The position numbers and the translations under genes are program-made. This document shows, one piece after another, positions 45,493 through 55,800 of a stretch of DNA of 64,000 bases (its first letter is position 1; every line of letters begins with the position of its first letter). The stretch is from assembly GCF_000746825.1 (NCBI RefSeq), contig NZ_JQIV01000006.1, forward strand, positions 682,001 to 746,000. Reading direction: 5' to 3'. A model generated the notes under the pieces. The model had not been told where the DNA came from and did not search any database. It was given only the letters and a program-made list of their open reading frames with translations. Origin of the DNA: Carnobacterium inhibens subsp. inhibens DSM 13024. Its GTDB lineage: Bacteria; Bacillota; Bacilli; Lactobacillales; Carnobacteriaceae.

Positions 45493-47347
45493 CAGTATTA
45501 ACTCCTTCCTTTTTGTTTTGGAAGTGCTGAACAGTTTTTTTTTCTGACTTCTCGTTTGCGAATCCAATCAAACGTTCTTTAAGTTCTTCACTGCTACAGT
45601 CATCTAAGGTATATACAAATTCCATAACATTGCTTAATGGTTTGTCTGTTACTTTGCCAACAAATATTTTTTCATACACTTGTTGATCAGATTGTTCGCT
45701 ATCTACTAATAATTCTTCGTAAAGTTTTTCTCCAGGTCTAATACCCGTTTCAAGGATAGGAATTTCATTTTCTGTAAATCCGCTAAGTTTGACCACTTTT
45801 TTAGCTAAATCAACAATTTTAACAGGTTCTCCCATATCCAGTATAAAAATCTCTCCACCTTGAGCCAAGGCTCCAGCTTGAATAACTAACCGACTAGCTT
45901 CTGGTATTGTCATGAAGTAACGAGTCATGCGAAAGTCAGTCACAGTAACCGGTCCACCACTTTTAATTTGTTCCTTAAATAAAGGCACAACACTTCCACG
46001 GCTGCCTAAGACATTGCCAAATCGCACTGCTGCAAATTTTGTGTTTCCTGGTTCATTTAGTCCAGTAACAATCATTTCAGCAACACGCTTAGTTGCTCCC
46101 ATAATATTCGGAGGATTCACGGCTTTATCAGTTGAAATCATGACAAAACTATTTACTCCTGCTGCCTTAGCAGCTTCAGCCATATTTTTAGTACCATATA
46201 TATTATTTTTAACGGCTTCTCTTGGATTGTATTCCATCATGGGTACATGCTTATGAGCTGCAGCATGATAAACACGATCTGGTATGTATTGTTGCATAAC
46301 TTCAAAAATTCTATTACGATCTTGAATATCTGCAATTATAGGAACAATTTCAATTTGTCCAGTGTACTTATTATTTAGTTCTTTATTAATTTGATAAATA
46401 GAGTTCTCACCATGTCCTAACAAAATAATTTTTTTTGGTGAGAATCTTGCAATTTGACGACAAATCTCTGAGCCAATTGACCCTCCTGCGCCACTCACTA
46501 ATACTGTTTTACCAGAAAGCTTTGTAGAAATTTTTTGCATGTCTAATTTGACTTCATCCCGTCCTAATAAATCTACAACATCAATTTCTCTAAATTGACT
46601 AACAGATAATTTCCCTTGTAAAACGTCTTCTATAGAAGGCATTTGATTAACCGTGATCTCCGCTTGATTACAAATATCTAATATTCTTTCATACTCTTTT
46701 GGTTTTAAAGAAGGGATGGCAATTGTAATTTGCTGAGCTCTATATTTTTTCACCAGTTCAGGAATATCCTTTATATTTCCGATTATAGGTACTTCATACA
46801 TCAACGTTTTTAATTTCGAAAAATCATCATCAACAATTCCAACAACTTTTACATCACTAGGGTTGCGTTTTAAGCTACGTATAAAAACACTGCCACCATT
46901 ACCAGCACCTACAACAAGTGTTCTGATTTGTTGTTCAACTAAGTGTCCATGTAACTTCTTATATTGGTGTTCATTAAAGATACGCCACAGAATTCTACTT
47001 CCAACTATACTTGCTAATGAAAAGATATAAGTCAATACAATAAACCTAAAACTTACTGTCTGTAACAACACTACAGAAATAAGTCCAGAAGCAATAAATG
47101 AAAAAGAAACACAAGCTACTACAGCTAGAGATTCACGTATACTTGTATAGCGATTAATCTTAGAAAATAACTTGTATTGAGTTGCAAAGATTAGATAAAT
47201 AATGATTGTTAATCCTAAAGTTGTAGTAAATGATTGAACTGTAAGTGCAATATAAGGATCTAAAAAGAAATATGCTATCCATCCTGATGTCAATATAGAA
47301 AGACTATCAAATCCAATCAGAATACTTTTTTTTATTTTCCTACTCAT
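45461..47347 (-). CDS. capD: Membrane-bound UDP-GlcNAc 4,6-dehydratase (CapD/WbpM/FlaA1 long form)
   Basis: A 628-aa protein: four membrane spans (about 10-115), a CoA-binding-like Rossmann domain (about 145-265) and a C-terminal SDR dehydratase (about 285-580). In the last, VLVSGAGGSIGSEICRQ binds NADP, and MISTDKAVNPPNIMGATKR is the active site with Met for Tyr. It makes UDP-2-acetamido-2,6-dideoxy-4-keto-hexose from UDP-GlcNAc, which the CapN-like enzyme then reduces. GGAGGAG lies a rather long 12 bases before the ATG. It is first gene of the biosynthetic run after a structured intergenic region. Confidence 0.92.
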   Translation of the reverse strand: MSRKIKKSILIGFDSLSILTSGWIAYFFLDPYIALTVQSFTTTLGLTIIIYLIFATQYKLFSKINRYTSIRESLAVVACVSFSFIASGLISVVLLQTVSFRFIVLTYIFSLASIVGSRILWRIFNEHQYKKLHGHLVEQQIRTLVVGAGNGGSVFIRSLKRNPSDVKVVGIVDDDFSKLKTLMYEVPIIGNIKDIPELVKKYRAQQITIAIPSLKPKEYERILDICNQAEITVNQMPSIEDVLQGKLSVSQFREIDVVDLLGRDEVKLDMQKISTKLSGKTVLVSGAGGSIGSEICRQIARFSPKKIILLGHGENSIYQINKELNNKYTGQIEIVPIIADIQDRNRIFEVMQQYIPDRVYHAAAHKHVPMMEYNPREAVKNNIYGTKNMAEAAKAAGVNSFVMISTDKAVNPPNIMGATKRVAEMIVTGLNEPGNTKFAAVRFGNVLGSRGSVVPLFKEQIKSGGPVTVTDFRMTRYFMTIPEASRLVIQAGALAQGGEIFILDMGEPVKIVDLAKKVVKLSGFTENEIPILETGIRPGEKLYEELLVDSEQSDQQVYEKIFVGKVTDKPLSNVMEFVYTLDDCSSEELKERLIGFANEKSEKKTVQHFQNKKEGVNTDVQENVQTSY

Positions 47348-47632
47348 AATTTTTCTGAACTCCTCCTTTAAAATACAATAAAAAAGTTTTGTGAATTTAG
47401 TTTTTTTATTGTATTAGCTTTAAATATTTCAAATTAAAGCTTACGTAAAATGTAGAATCGTATTCATAGAAAATATAGATTAGTAAATAATATTTGTATT
47501 TATGAACTAATTTTTTTCAAAGAGATATTTTCTAAATAAATCTCCTAATATATGTACTTTTTATTATGATTTTATTTTAACTGAAATAGCTCGATTATTT
47601 AGTTTCTCCTGTAAAATTTCAACAAGTTAGTA

Positions 47633-47674
47633 TATAAAAAAATAAATAATGTATACATTATTTATTTTTTTATA
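47633..47674. terminator. Perfect 42-bp AT palindrome between cpsD and capD
   Basis: Two 21-base arms meet at GTA|TAC with no loop and no mismatch. The arms start with TATAAAAAAATAAATAATGTA, so both strands carry an A and a T tract. It can act as a bidirectional terminator or as a cruciform. It would separate cpsCD transcription from capD onward, or attenuate it. Confidence 0.55.
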
Positions 47675-47697
47675 CTGTACCTAAGAAAAAAGTGACC

Positions 47698-47731
47698 TTC
47701 TTAGCAAAGAAAGGATGTCTATTGCTAAGAA
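47698..47731. other. Hairpin in the cpsD-capD leader region
   Basis: TTCTTAGCAA and TTGCTAAGAA form a perfect 10-bp stem around a 14-base loop, without a T tract. With the palindrome at 47633 and the hairpin at 47778 it gives three consecutive structures in a 451-base gap, suggesting RNA-level control. Confidence 0.4.
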
Positions 47732-47777
47732 CCCTCTAATTATTTAGTTGCGGAACTAATTTAAAAGAAGTGATGAT

Positions 47778-47809
47778 AAAGTGAGTTCATCATCACATTC
47801 ACTCACTTT
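47778..47809. other. Hairpin overlapping the cpsD stop codon
   Basis: AAAGTGAGT pairs with ACTCACTTT around 14 bases; the stop codon of cpsD is inside the right arm. An alternative GTGATGA/TCATCAC pairing overlaps it. No T tract follows directly, so it may protect the mRNA end or form part of an attenuator. Confidence 0.4.
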
Positions 47810-48515
47810 CCCCATAGTAATAATAATTATTATCACCTTTCAATTCCACTCTATTGAACACTACACCAATAACATTTGCTTTTACTTTTTCTAGTAATTC
47901 TTTTGATTTCGTCACCATTTCTTTGTCTGCACCATTCTTATTAACCACAAAGATAGTACCATCAGCTTTACTTGCCATTACTTGGGCATCTGTAACCGCA
48001 ATAACTGGTGGCATATCAAAGATAATCAGATCAAATAACTCTTCAAATTCTGTCATTAGTTGATTCATTCGATTAGATGCTAATAGTTCAGATGGATTAG
48101 GCGGAATAACGCCACTTGTAATAATAAATAGTCCTTCGGTATCCAAATGATGAGCAATATTTTTGATTTCAACTTCTTTTTCTGTCAATAAAGTTGTCAA
48201 TCCATCACGATTTGGTAATCGAAATGTTTTGTGAACTGTCGGTTTACGCATATCAGCATCGACAATCAAAACTTTTTTTCCTTGCATGGCAAATGTAACT
48301 GCTAAATTAGCTGATATCGTTGACTTTCCTGCTCCTGGGCCAGCTGAAGTAATAACGAGTGTTTTCAGATTTTTATCTACCATTGAAAATTGAATGTTTG
48401 TACGGATCGTTCTGAATTGCTCTGCAATGACTGAACTTGGTCTTGTTAAAGTTACTAAACTAGGTCGTTCATTTGTTTCTATTTGTTTCTTCTTTTTATT
48501 AAACACTTCTCTCAC
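47799..48515 (-). CDS. cpsD: Capsule BY-kinase (CpsD/CapB/Wze)
   Basis: A 238-aa bacterial tyrosine kinase. Walker A SAGPGAGKST, Walker A' VLIVDADMRKP and Walker B LIIFDMPPV are all present, and the C-terminus ends in a tyrosine cluster (NYYYYGESE) that is autophosphorylated. It works with the membrane partner CpsC encoded five bases upstream to control chain length and assembly. The cognate phosphatase gene (CpsB type) is far away at 14.3-15.1 kb. Confidence 0.95.
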   Translation of the reverse strand: MREVFNKKKKQIETNERPSLVTLTRPSSVIAEQFRTIRTNIQFSMVDKNLKTLVITSAGPGAGKSTISANLAVTFAMQGKKVLIVDADMRKPTVHKTFRLPNRDGLTTLLTEKEVEIKNIAHHLDTEGLFIITSGVIPPNPSELLASNRMNQLMTEFEELFDLIIFDMPPVIAVTDAQVMASKADGTIFVVNKNGADKEMVTKSKELLEKVKANVIGVVFNRVELKGDNNYYYYGESE

Positions 48516-48520
48516 CTCTT

Positions 48521-49261
48521 TTATACTCTACTTTTCGTTCTTCTAGAATTTAATTCTGGTCGTTTAACTTTTACTTCAGCATGTAATTCATCATTTGACA
48601 TTTCAGAAACATTTCCCAGTACTGACCAGCCTAAATTTTCTGTAATGAACCGCTCATCTCTGACTGTTTTATCCATAAATTCTAATAAAAATGCAATCCC
48701 TACACCTATCATTAATCCAATAAGTAAACCAATCACTAAATTTAATAAATTATTTGGAGAAATTTGATTGGTATTAGGTACTGCTTCAGAAATAATGGTC
48801 ACATTTTTTACATTCATAATATTCCCTATTTCACTTTGGAAAGTATTAGCAACCGCGTTTGCAATATCTGTGGCTTCGTATGGACTTTCATCAGTTACTG
48901 TTAATGAAAAAACTTGTGAATTTTCTTGCGTTGTAATTTCAACTTTATTTGATAATTCAGTTGCTGTTAAATTTGTTCCTAAAGTTTCGCGAACTTCATT
49001 TAATATAACTGGACCTTTTATAATGTCTTTATATGTATTGATCATCTGCACGTTAGTATTGATATCAGTAAGTTGAAGTCCTTCCGCAGATTCTGTTGTC
49101 CGATTTACCAATATTTGAGTTGTAGCATTATACTGTGGAGTTGCAATAAAAAATGTAAAGCCAGCCGCTACAATCAAACCAATCAGACCTAAACTCATGA
49201 TCATTGACAAGCGTTTTTTTAATGTACTAAATAATTCTGTCAAACTTATTTCTTCTTCCAT
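48521..49261 (-). CDS. cpsC: Capsule chain-length regulator / kinase activator (CpsC/CapA/Wzd)
   Basis: A 246-aa Wzz-domain protein with two membrane spans (about 20-40 and 172-195) around an extracellular loop, including the proline-containing SPNNLLNLVIGLLIGLMIG before the second span. The cytoplasmic tail, ending in basic RRTKSRV, is expected to activate CpsD. AGGAGG precedes the ATG. First gene of the capsule unit 1 transcript, with a good promoter about 60 bases upstream. Confidence 0.93.
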   Translation of the reverse strand: MEEEISLTELFSTLKKRLSMIMSLGLIGLIVAAGFTFFIATPQYNATTQILVNRTTESAEGLQLTDINTNVQMINTYKDIIKGPVILNEVRETLGTNLTATELSNKVEITTQENSQVFSLTVTDESPYEATDIANAVANTFQSEIGNIMNVKNVTIISEAVPNTNQISPNNLLNLVIGLLIGLMIGVGIAFLLEFMDKTVRDERFITENLGWSVLGNVSEMSNDELHAEVKVKRPELNSRRTKSRV

Positions 49262-49322
49262 GTTTTCCTCCTGCTTATACCTTTTTTATTAAATCAATAT
49301 TAAATTTTTTATAACTTTAATT

Positions 49323-49350
49323 AGTATACCATACGAATTTTCTTTGTGAA
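49323..49350 (-). promoter_or_regulatory. Promoter of the cpsCD capsule unit
   Basis: On the minus strand, TTCACA (49345-49350) and TATACT (49323-49328) are 16 bases apart, with TATGG before the -10 giving a possible extended element. It lies between the galU terminator and the cpsC ribosome site. Confidence 0.6.
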
Positions 49351-49435
49351 CTTAATTGTGACAAAAAAATGTTTTTTTTATTTTATTTCTTTAATAATTT
49401 TCTATCATTTTATTATTTATTTGTAATCTATAAAA

Positions 49436-49466
49436 AAATAAAGAGCATACTATTAGCTCTTTATTT
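49436..49466 (-). terminator. Terminator of the ugd-galU unit
   Basis: AAATAAAGAGC pairs perfectly with GCTCTTTATTT; the minus strand continues into a T tract. It makes cpsC depend on its own promoter. Confidence 0.88.
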
Positions 49467-49472
49467 CTGAAA

Positions 49473-50357
49473 TTATAACCTACCATCTAATTCTTTACTT
49501 AATTTAATAATATATTCTTTTAAATTATCTTTAATCTCTTTATGTTCAAGTCCATATTCGATATTTGTCATCATATAACCAAATTTGTCCCCAACATCAT
49601 AACGTTTCCCTTTGAATTCATGGGCTAAAACTTGTTGTGTTTTATTAAGCGTTTCAATAGCATCCGTTAATTGTACTTCGTTTCCAGCACCTGGTTCTTG
49701 ATTTTCTAATACTTCAAAAATCTCAGGTATTAATAGATACCGACCAATAATCGCTAAATCACTAGGAGCATCATCTGGTTTTGGTTTTTCAACAAAGTGA
49801 TTAACTTTATATAAATCTTTAGAAACTTCTCCATCAATATCGATAATTCCATACTTAGATGTGTCTTTATGTGGAACACGCATTGTAGCCAACACTGAAG
49901 ATTGAGTTTCATCGTAATGATTCATTAATTGTTTCGTCAATGGAATTTCATCAACCATCAAGTCGTCACCAAGCAATACAATAAAGGGTTCATTTCCTAC
50001 AAAACTTTTACCATGTAAAACCGCATCTCCCAATCCTTTAGGGTACGACTGACGCACAAAATGCAATTTAATCTTTGTAGTACTTTCAATTAATTTTAAT
50101 AATTCGAACTTTTCTTTTTCTTGTAGATTTTGTTCTAATTCAAAGTTAGAATCAAAATGATCTTCAATTGATCGTTTGCTTCTTCCAGTAACGATTAAAA
50201 TTTCTTCAATTCCTGAATCAATCGCTTCTTCAATAATAAACTGAATTGTTGGTTTATCTACAATCGGTAACATTTCTTTCGCTGTAGCCTTCGTAGCTGG
50301 TAAAAATCGAGTCCCTAATCCTGCTGCGGGTATAACAGCTTTTCTTACTTTTGACAT
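49473..50357 (-). CDS. galU: UTP-glucose-1-phosphate uridylyltransferase
   Basis: A 294-aa nucleotidyltransferase making UDP-glucose. [24 protein letters not shown] is split here as the N-terminal [15 protein letters not shown] followed by the KEMLP lysine motif, and [21 protein letters not shown] and [12 protein letters not shown] are typical of GalU. The ATG at 50357 has GGAGG at eight bases; five extra codons upstream are open but unlikely. It follows the UDP-glucose dehydrogenase gene by about 35 bases, so the pair would turn glucose 1-phosphate to UDP-glucuronate if the dehydrogenase were intact. Confidence 0.95.
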   Translation of the reverse strand: MSKVRKAVIPAAGLGTRFLPATKATAKEMLPIVDKPTIQFIIEEAIDSGIEEILIVTGRSKRSIEDHFDSNFELEQNLQEKEKFELLKLIESTTKIKLHFVRQSYPKGLGDAVLHGKSFVGNEPFIVLLGDDLMVDEIPLTKQLMNHYDETQSSVLATMRVPHKDTSKYGIIDIDGEVSKDLYKVNHFVEKPKPDDAPSDLAIIGRYLLIPEIFEVLENQEPGAGNEVQLTDAIETLNKTQQVLAHEFKGKRYDVGDKFGYMMTNIEYGLEHKEIKDNLKEYIIKLSKELDGRL

Positions 50358-50392
50358 ATTCATTACCTCCATTATTATATTCCCATCAATTA

Positions 50393-51558
50393 TTAGTCTG
50401 TATGGAACAAATCTCTCGTATAAACTTTTTCTTGTACATCCATTAATTCTTCAGCTAGTCGATTTGAAACAATCACATCTGAAACCTTTTTAAATTCATC
50501 GAAATTACGAATCACTTTTGAATTATAGAATGTCTGATCTTTTAAAACGGGTTCATAAACCACTACTTCAATTCCTTTTGCCTTGATACGTTTCATAATC
50601 CCTTGTGTAGATGAAGCTCTAAAGTTATCTGAATCTGTTTTCATAGTCAATCGATAGATTCCGACTATTTTTGGATCGCGTTTTAAGATCATATTTGCTA
50701 CATGATCTTTACGTGTACGGTTTGCATCTACAATCGCACCAATAATATTATTTGGTACATCTTCATAGTTAGCAAGTAGTTGTTTAGTGTCTTTTGGTAA
50801 GCAATACCCACCATATCCGAATGAAGGATTGTTATAATGTGTCCCAATTCTTGGATCTAAACCTACACCTTCAACGATTGATTTTGTATCTAATCCTCTA
50901 ACTTCTGCATACGTATCTAATTCATTAAAATAAGCTACACGCAAGGCTAAGTAAGTATTTGAAAACAACTTAACTGCTTCTGCTTCTGTTGAATTCATGA
51001 ATAAAACGTCAATATTTTCTTTAATTGCTGCTTCTACTAATAAATTTGCATAAGCTTTAGCTTCTTCTGTCTGTTCACCTACAATAATGCGCGATGGATA
51101 AAGATTATCGTAAAGCGCTTTTCCTTCACGCAAAAATTCTGGAGCAAAAATAATGTTGTCTACACCATACTTTTCTCTTGTTTCTTTAGTATAGCCTACT
51201 GGTACAGTTGATTTTATAATCATTGTAGCTTCCGAATTATATTCTAAGATATCTTCAATTACACTTTCTACGGTAGAAGTATCAAAGTGATTTTTTTATC
51301 ATCATAGTTAGTAGGTGTGGCAATGATAACATACTTAGCATCTTTGTACGCAGTTTTTTTATCCGTTGTGGCAGTTAAATTCAATACTTTTGTTGATAAA
51401 TATTCTTCAATTTCTTTGTCTACTATGGGCGATTTTTTATTGTTTATTAGTTCAACTTTTTCTTCAATGATTTCTAATGCTGTAACTTCATTTTGTTGCG
51501 CCAATAGAACCGCATTGGATAATCCGACATAACCAGTTCCAACTACTGTAATTTTCAA
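50393..51558 (-). pseudogene. ugd: UDP-glucose 6-dehydrogenase, disrupted by a 1-base frameshift
   Basis: The gene is read in two frames. The N-terminal part, from TTG at 51558 (AAAGGAG eight bases upstream), has ITVVGTGYVGLSNAVLLA and VIIATPTNYD and then stops. The other frame continues with [25 protein letters not shown] and FAPEFLREG, the catalytic cysteine in [15 protein letters not shown] and an intact C-terminus. The break is at an A7 tract on the minus strand (T7 at 51291-51297); one more A restores [12 protein letters not shown]. All key residues remain, so the lesion is recent, a sequencing error, or a reversible slippage switch. With an intact gene the product would be about 388 aa and make UDP-glucuronate. 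Confidence 0.88.
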
Positions 51559-51618
51559 ATTGACTACTCCTTTAACTTTTATCTTAAATAAAAAAAGAAA
51601 ATTCAAACTAACAAATTA

Positions 51619-51647
51619 ATAATAGCAGATTACTGCTATAAAAACAA
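51619..51647 (-). promoter_or_regulatory. Promoter of the ugd-galU unit with a hairpin in the spacer
   Basis: On the minus strand, TTGTTT (51642-51647) and TATTAT (51619-51624) are exactly 17 bases apart. ATAGCAG and CTGCTAT (51622-51639) form a 7-bp inverted repeat over the spacer and -10, a possible operator. Confidence 0.55.
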
Positions 51648-51699
51648 TTAGTCCGCTATATACTGAAACTTCGATATATAAAATGAATTCGGTTAGAAC

Positions 51700-51734
51700 A
51701 AAAAGACACTAGGTAAAACTTCTAGTGTCTTTTT
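51700..51734. terminator. Terminator after the LCP gene
   Basis: AAAAAGACACTAG and CTAGTGTCTTTTT form a perfect 13-bp stem with A and T tracts at the ends, just past the LCP stop codon. Confidence 0.9.
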
Positions 51735-51736
51735 GA

Positions 51737-52699
51737 TTAATTTAATTCCAATTGTTCTTTCAACAACCCTGTAACTCTATTTAATTCTTCATCTGAAGCA
51801 ATACCATAATATATACCATCAATTGTAGTACCAGAAGCTTCAAGTTGCTCTTGTTGAATATTTCCAGCAGCTGAACGATAATTATTAAATATTTTTACCA
51901 TATCGTCAAATTCAAGATTCGTTTGCATATTATTTTCTAATGAACCTAAAATATCTTGATAATTTGAAATAGTAGATAATGAAGCTACTTTTTCAACAGT
52001 TGCTTGTATAATTTGTCTTTGTCTTTCTTGGCGGCCATTATCTCCAGCAGGATCTTCATAACGCATTCTAGAATAAGCAAGTGCAGCTTTCCCATCTAAG
52101 GAAGCAGAAACACCCTCTGTAAAATTATAACCCTCCGAAGAGAATGTTAGTGGACTAGTTACTTGCACTCCCCCTACAGCGTTAACGACATCCTGAAGGC
52201 CTTGCATATTAACTTCAACATAGTAATCAATTGGTATATTTAACATGTTTTGAACCGTATTCACTGACATAGCTGTTCCACCAAATGCATAGGCATGGTT
52301 GATTTTATCAGTTGTTCCATGACCAACAATTTCAGTACGTGTGTCACGAGGAATGCTGACAATTGTAGTTTTATCTGTATTAGGATTCACTGTCATAACC
52401 ATCATCGTGTCTGAACGACCTTGCTCTGTTCTACCTAAATCTCCGGTATCTACACCTAATAACAGAATGGAAAACGGATCTTTCTTACTTATATCAACCG
52501 CATCTTCACGAACTTCTTCTGTTTCAACATCTTTATAAATTTTTTCTGTTGTACCAGCTACATCACTATAGATTTTCCAAATAAAAAGACCTAGCACAAT
52601 AAACAGTACTAATACAATAATCAGAAAAATCTTTAAACCTTTTCTTTTTTTCTTTGGTTTCTTTTTTGGACTTCTTATTTCAGATCTTGATTGTGCCAT
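51737..52699 (-). CDS. LytR-CpsA-Psr (LCP) family cell-wall glycopolymer ligase
   Basis: A 320-aa membrane-anchored enzyme: a very basic cytoplasmic start (SPKKKPKKKRKG), one span (about 23-43) and an extracellular LCP domain (about 75-235). That domain has FSILLLGVDTG, GRSDTMMVMTV, IVSIPRDTRTEI, INHAYAFGG and MRYEDPAGDNGRQERQ, which include the Asp and Arg residues binding pyrophosphate. LCP enzymes move capsule or teichoic-acid chains from the lipid carrier to peptidoglycan, so this one probably anchors the polysaccharides encoded on both sides. GAGGATGAT precedes the ATG. Confidence 0.93.
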   Translation of the reverse strand: MAQSRSEIRSPKKKPKKKRKGLKIFLIIVLVLFIVLGLFIWKIYSDVAGTTEKIYKDVETEEVREDAVDISKKDPFSILLLGVDTGDLGRTEQGRSDTMMVMTVNPNTDKTTIVSIPRDTRTEIVGHGTTDKINHAYAFGGTAMSVNTVQNMLNIPIDYYVEVNMQGLQDVVNAVGGVQVTSPLTFSSEGYNFTEGVSASLDGKAALAYSRMRYEDPAGDNGRQERQRQIIQATVEKVASLSTISNYQDILGSLENNMQTNLEFDDMVKIFNNYRSAAGNIQQEQLEASGTTIDGIYYGIASDEELNRVTGLLKEQLELN

Positions 52700-52881
52700 G
52701 TTTTATCATCCTCTTTTATATTATTGAAAACATAATTTTTGCTACATTTCAAATTTCAAGACAGTTACCAAAAATAATTCATACGGCAACAAAGTATAGT
52801 TTACCATAAATTTTATCTAGCTTGTTATTTTGTTAAATAAATACAATAAAAGTTATACTAATTTATTTTTTTTGCAGAAAC

Positions 52882-55800
52882 TTAATTGATTCCAGCGACG
52901 GATACCCAACCAATTACTTTTCCATTCGCTGAGAATTGTACCCATTTTGTTCCATTTGGTAATTTTGCTTCATTCACTACCTTTAGTTGTTTTCCAACAT
53001 ATTCATTTAAGCCAGCTACCCGTTTGTTACTACCTTTATAATAGCTCCATACTCCATAATTATGCGCATCTGATACAGGCATTCCTGTATAACTCACTGG
53101 TACTACCTTTGTATCAATTCCAGCGGCAGATACCCAGCCGATTATTTTTCCATTCGCTGAAAACTGAACCCACTTTGAGCCGTTTGCTGCTTTTGTTTCT
53201 TTTATTACTTTTAATTGTTGTCCCGCATAGTTGTTTAGACCCGCTACTCGTTTGTTATTGCCTTTATAATCATTCCACACTCCATAATTATACGCATCTG
53301 GCATTGGCATTCCTGTATAACTTACAGGAACTATGTTTGTATCGATTCCAGTTGCTGATACCCAACCTATTACTTTGTTATTCGCTGAAAACTGAACCCA
53401 TTTTGTGCCGTTTGCTGCTTTTGTTTCTTTTATTACTTTTAATTGTTGATCAACATAATTGTTTAGGCCCGCTACTCGTTTATTGTCGCCTTTATAATCA
53501 TTCCATACTCCATAATTATACGCATCTGGCATTGGCATTCCTGTATAGCTTACAGGTTTAACGTTTGTATCGATTCCAGCTGCTGATACCCAGCCGATTA
53601 TTTTGTTATTAGCTGAAAACTGGATCCACTTAATTCCTGACACTGTAGCCTCTTTAACAACTTTTAATTGACTACCAGAATAATCGTTCAAGCCAGCTAC
53701 TCTCTTATTATTTCCTTTGTAATCACTCCATACTCCATAATTATATGCATCTGGTACAGTCATAGCTGTATAATTAACTGGTTTAACTCCAAATTCAATC
53801 GCTTGTTTCGCTACCCAGCCTATTACTTTTCCATTAATAGATAACTGTACTTTTTCATTCCCAGCTAAATCAACTACAGATTTTGTAATTTGAATTTCTT
53901 TATTAGAGTATGTAGCTAGTCCTGTAACCTTTGAACCACCATTATACTGACTCCAAATTCCATAATCATAAGCATTAGAGACCGGTGTACCATATAAATT
54001 AGTAGCTTGGGGAACTTGATTAGGATTAAGACCGATAGCTATTCCTGCTTTTGAAACCCATCCTACTACCTTATCGTTATAAGTAAATTGGACCCATATT
54101 GTGCCATTGACATTTTTTTCACCAATTACTTCTATCGACTTACCAAAATAAGCAGATAATCCCGTTACTCTTTTTCCATTAGTAGGACTACTCCAAACTC
54201 CATAATTATATGCTTCTTCAGTAGGTGTCGCTTTAGTAGAGGTCACTCTGATACTTTTTGTGCTGATCCATCCTATTTCTTTTCCGTTATAAGTAATTAG
54301 AGCATATAAACCATCGCTAGTTTCTTTAAATACTTGAATTTCTTTTCCATAGTAAGATTTAGTATTGCCAATTGTTTTATAACCTGGTTTCCCTAGAGGT
54401 TCTGAATAAATAGATTCATCTTTATTTAATAATTTGCCTTTGTAGGCTACATTTTTTGTAACCATAGGTGTATAAAGTTTTGTTTTATCGTATTGTGTTA
54501 AATTAAAGTTTTCTATAATTGAATTCAACTTTTTATTATATGATGAATCTGTCGCATAACGACTCGTTAGCCAACTTGTTGCGTCTGTATGGTTAGTTGT
54601 ATTTTCAACCCACGCTCCATTGTAATAATTGCCATTCCAGGATACACCGTTTCTCAATTTATTTGCATTATCTAATAATGATTCAAGAAAAGTGGGATAC
54701 ACTCTAAAGTAATCATCAATGGTAACAACTTTTCCATTTACTTCTTCCCAGGTCTCCATAATTATAGAATACCCATTGTACGATCCTTTTACCCCAAATA
54801 GGTTATTTCCAGAAAGAGCTAAATGACTTTTCCCATATCCGCTTTCTAAAACACTTTGAGCAGTCATTACGGATGCGTATAAATCTTTTCCATTTCCATT
54901 ATAAGCAGCTTTTTTAGCATACTCTGCAATATAGGCTACGAATTCTGATGAAGTAGAAAACTGTTTATTTTCTTTATTATATGAACCTAAAACGTTTTTC
55001 CCATTAATACTTATGATCGTACCTTGTTTAATTACATTAGGATTTGCTATAGCATTCCATTCTATCAGTTGTTGTACTGAGACATTGTATTTTTTCGCTA
55101 CAGAACTCAGTGTGTCCTTACCTTTTATATAGTAATAGGTAGTACCATTTTTGACTACTGCTTTAGCTTTTAAGGTTGCTTTAAGTGGTACTTGGCTATC
55201 CGTTACTTTGGCTACTTCTTCTTTTTTTGGAACAATAAGTTCAGGTAATTGTTCTTTTTTGATTTCTTCAACTACGGGGATTTCTCTTGCATTTATTGCT
55301 ACAATAAGAAGTTCGCTTTCATGACCCGCTTCATTGTTTATTTTTACTGAAATAGTTTTACTTTTAGATAAATTAGCTATGTTTATTTCAAAAATCCCAT
55401 TACTCTTCACTTTCTCATTTATGACACTGCCATCATTTAATTCAATAGTTAAATCAACATTAGGTATTGTTTTACCTTTGATAACTCTGCTATCTATGTA
55501 TAACGGTTCTATTTGTGGTTGTTCTAAAATAACTTCTTCTATGATAGCGGGTATTTCTTCAGTTAAATCTTTTGAATTATCCGCTTCTACAAATACTTCT
55601 AAAGATTGATTTTCTATGGCATTAATGATTAGTTTAGATCCAATTTGTTGGGTTGGAATAGAGATATTAAAATTTCCATCGGTAGTGGCTAATCCTTGAA
55701 TCACTTCTCCGTTTTCTAGTACTACACTAACTTCTGTATTTGGATCAGTTTTCCCTGTAATATTAGTTGGCGTTACCTCACCTATTGTAAAACGATTTAA

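Noticed and set aside
52947..53561. A 204-codon plus-strand open frame opposite the autolysin repeats
   Set aside because: It mirrors the repeated GW coding sequence, is Leu/His-rich in a repetitive way, has no ribosome site and is explained by the low stop frequency opposite the repeats.
52885..53763. Regular repeats considered as a CRISPR array
   Set aside because: The 228-bp units are coding GW modules without short constant repeats and unique spacers.
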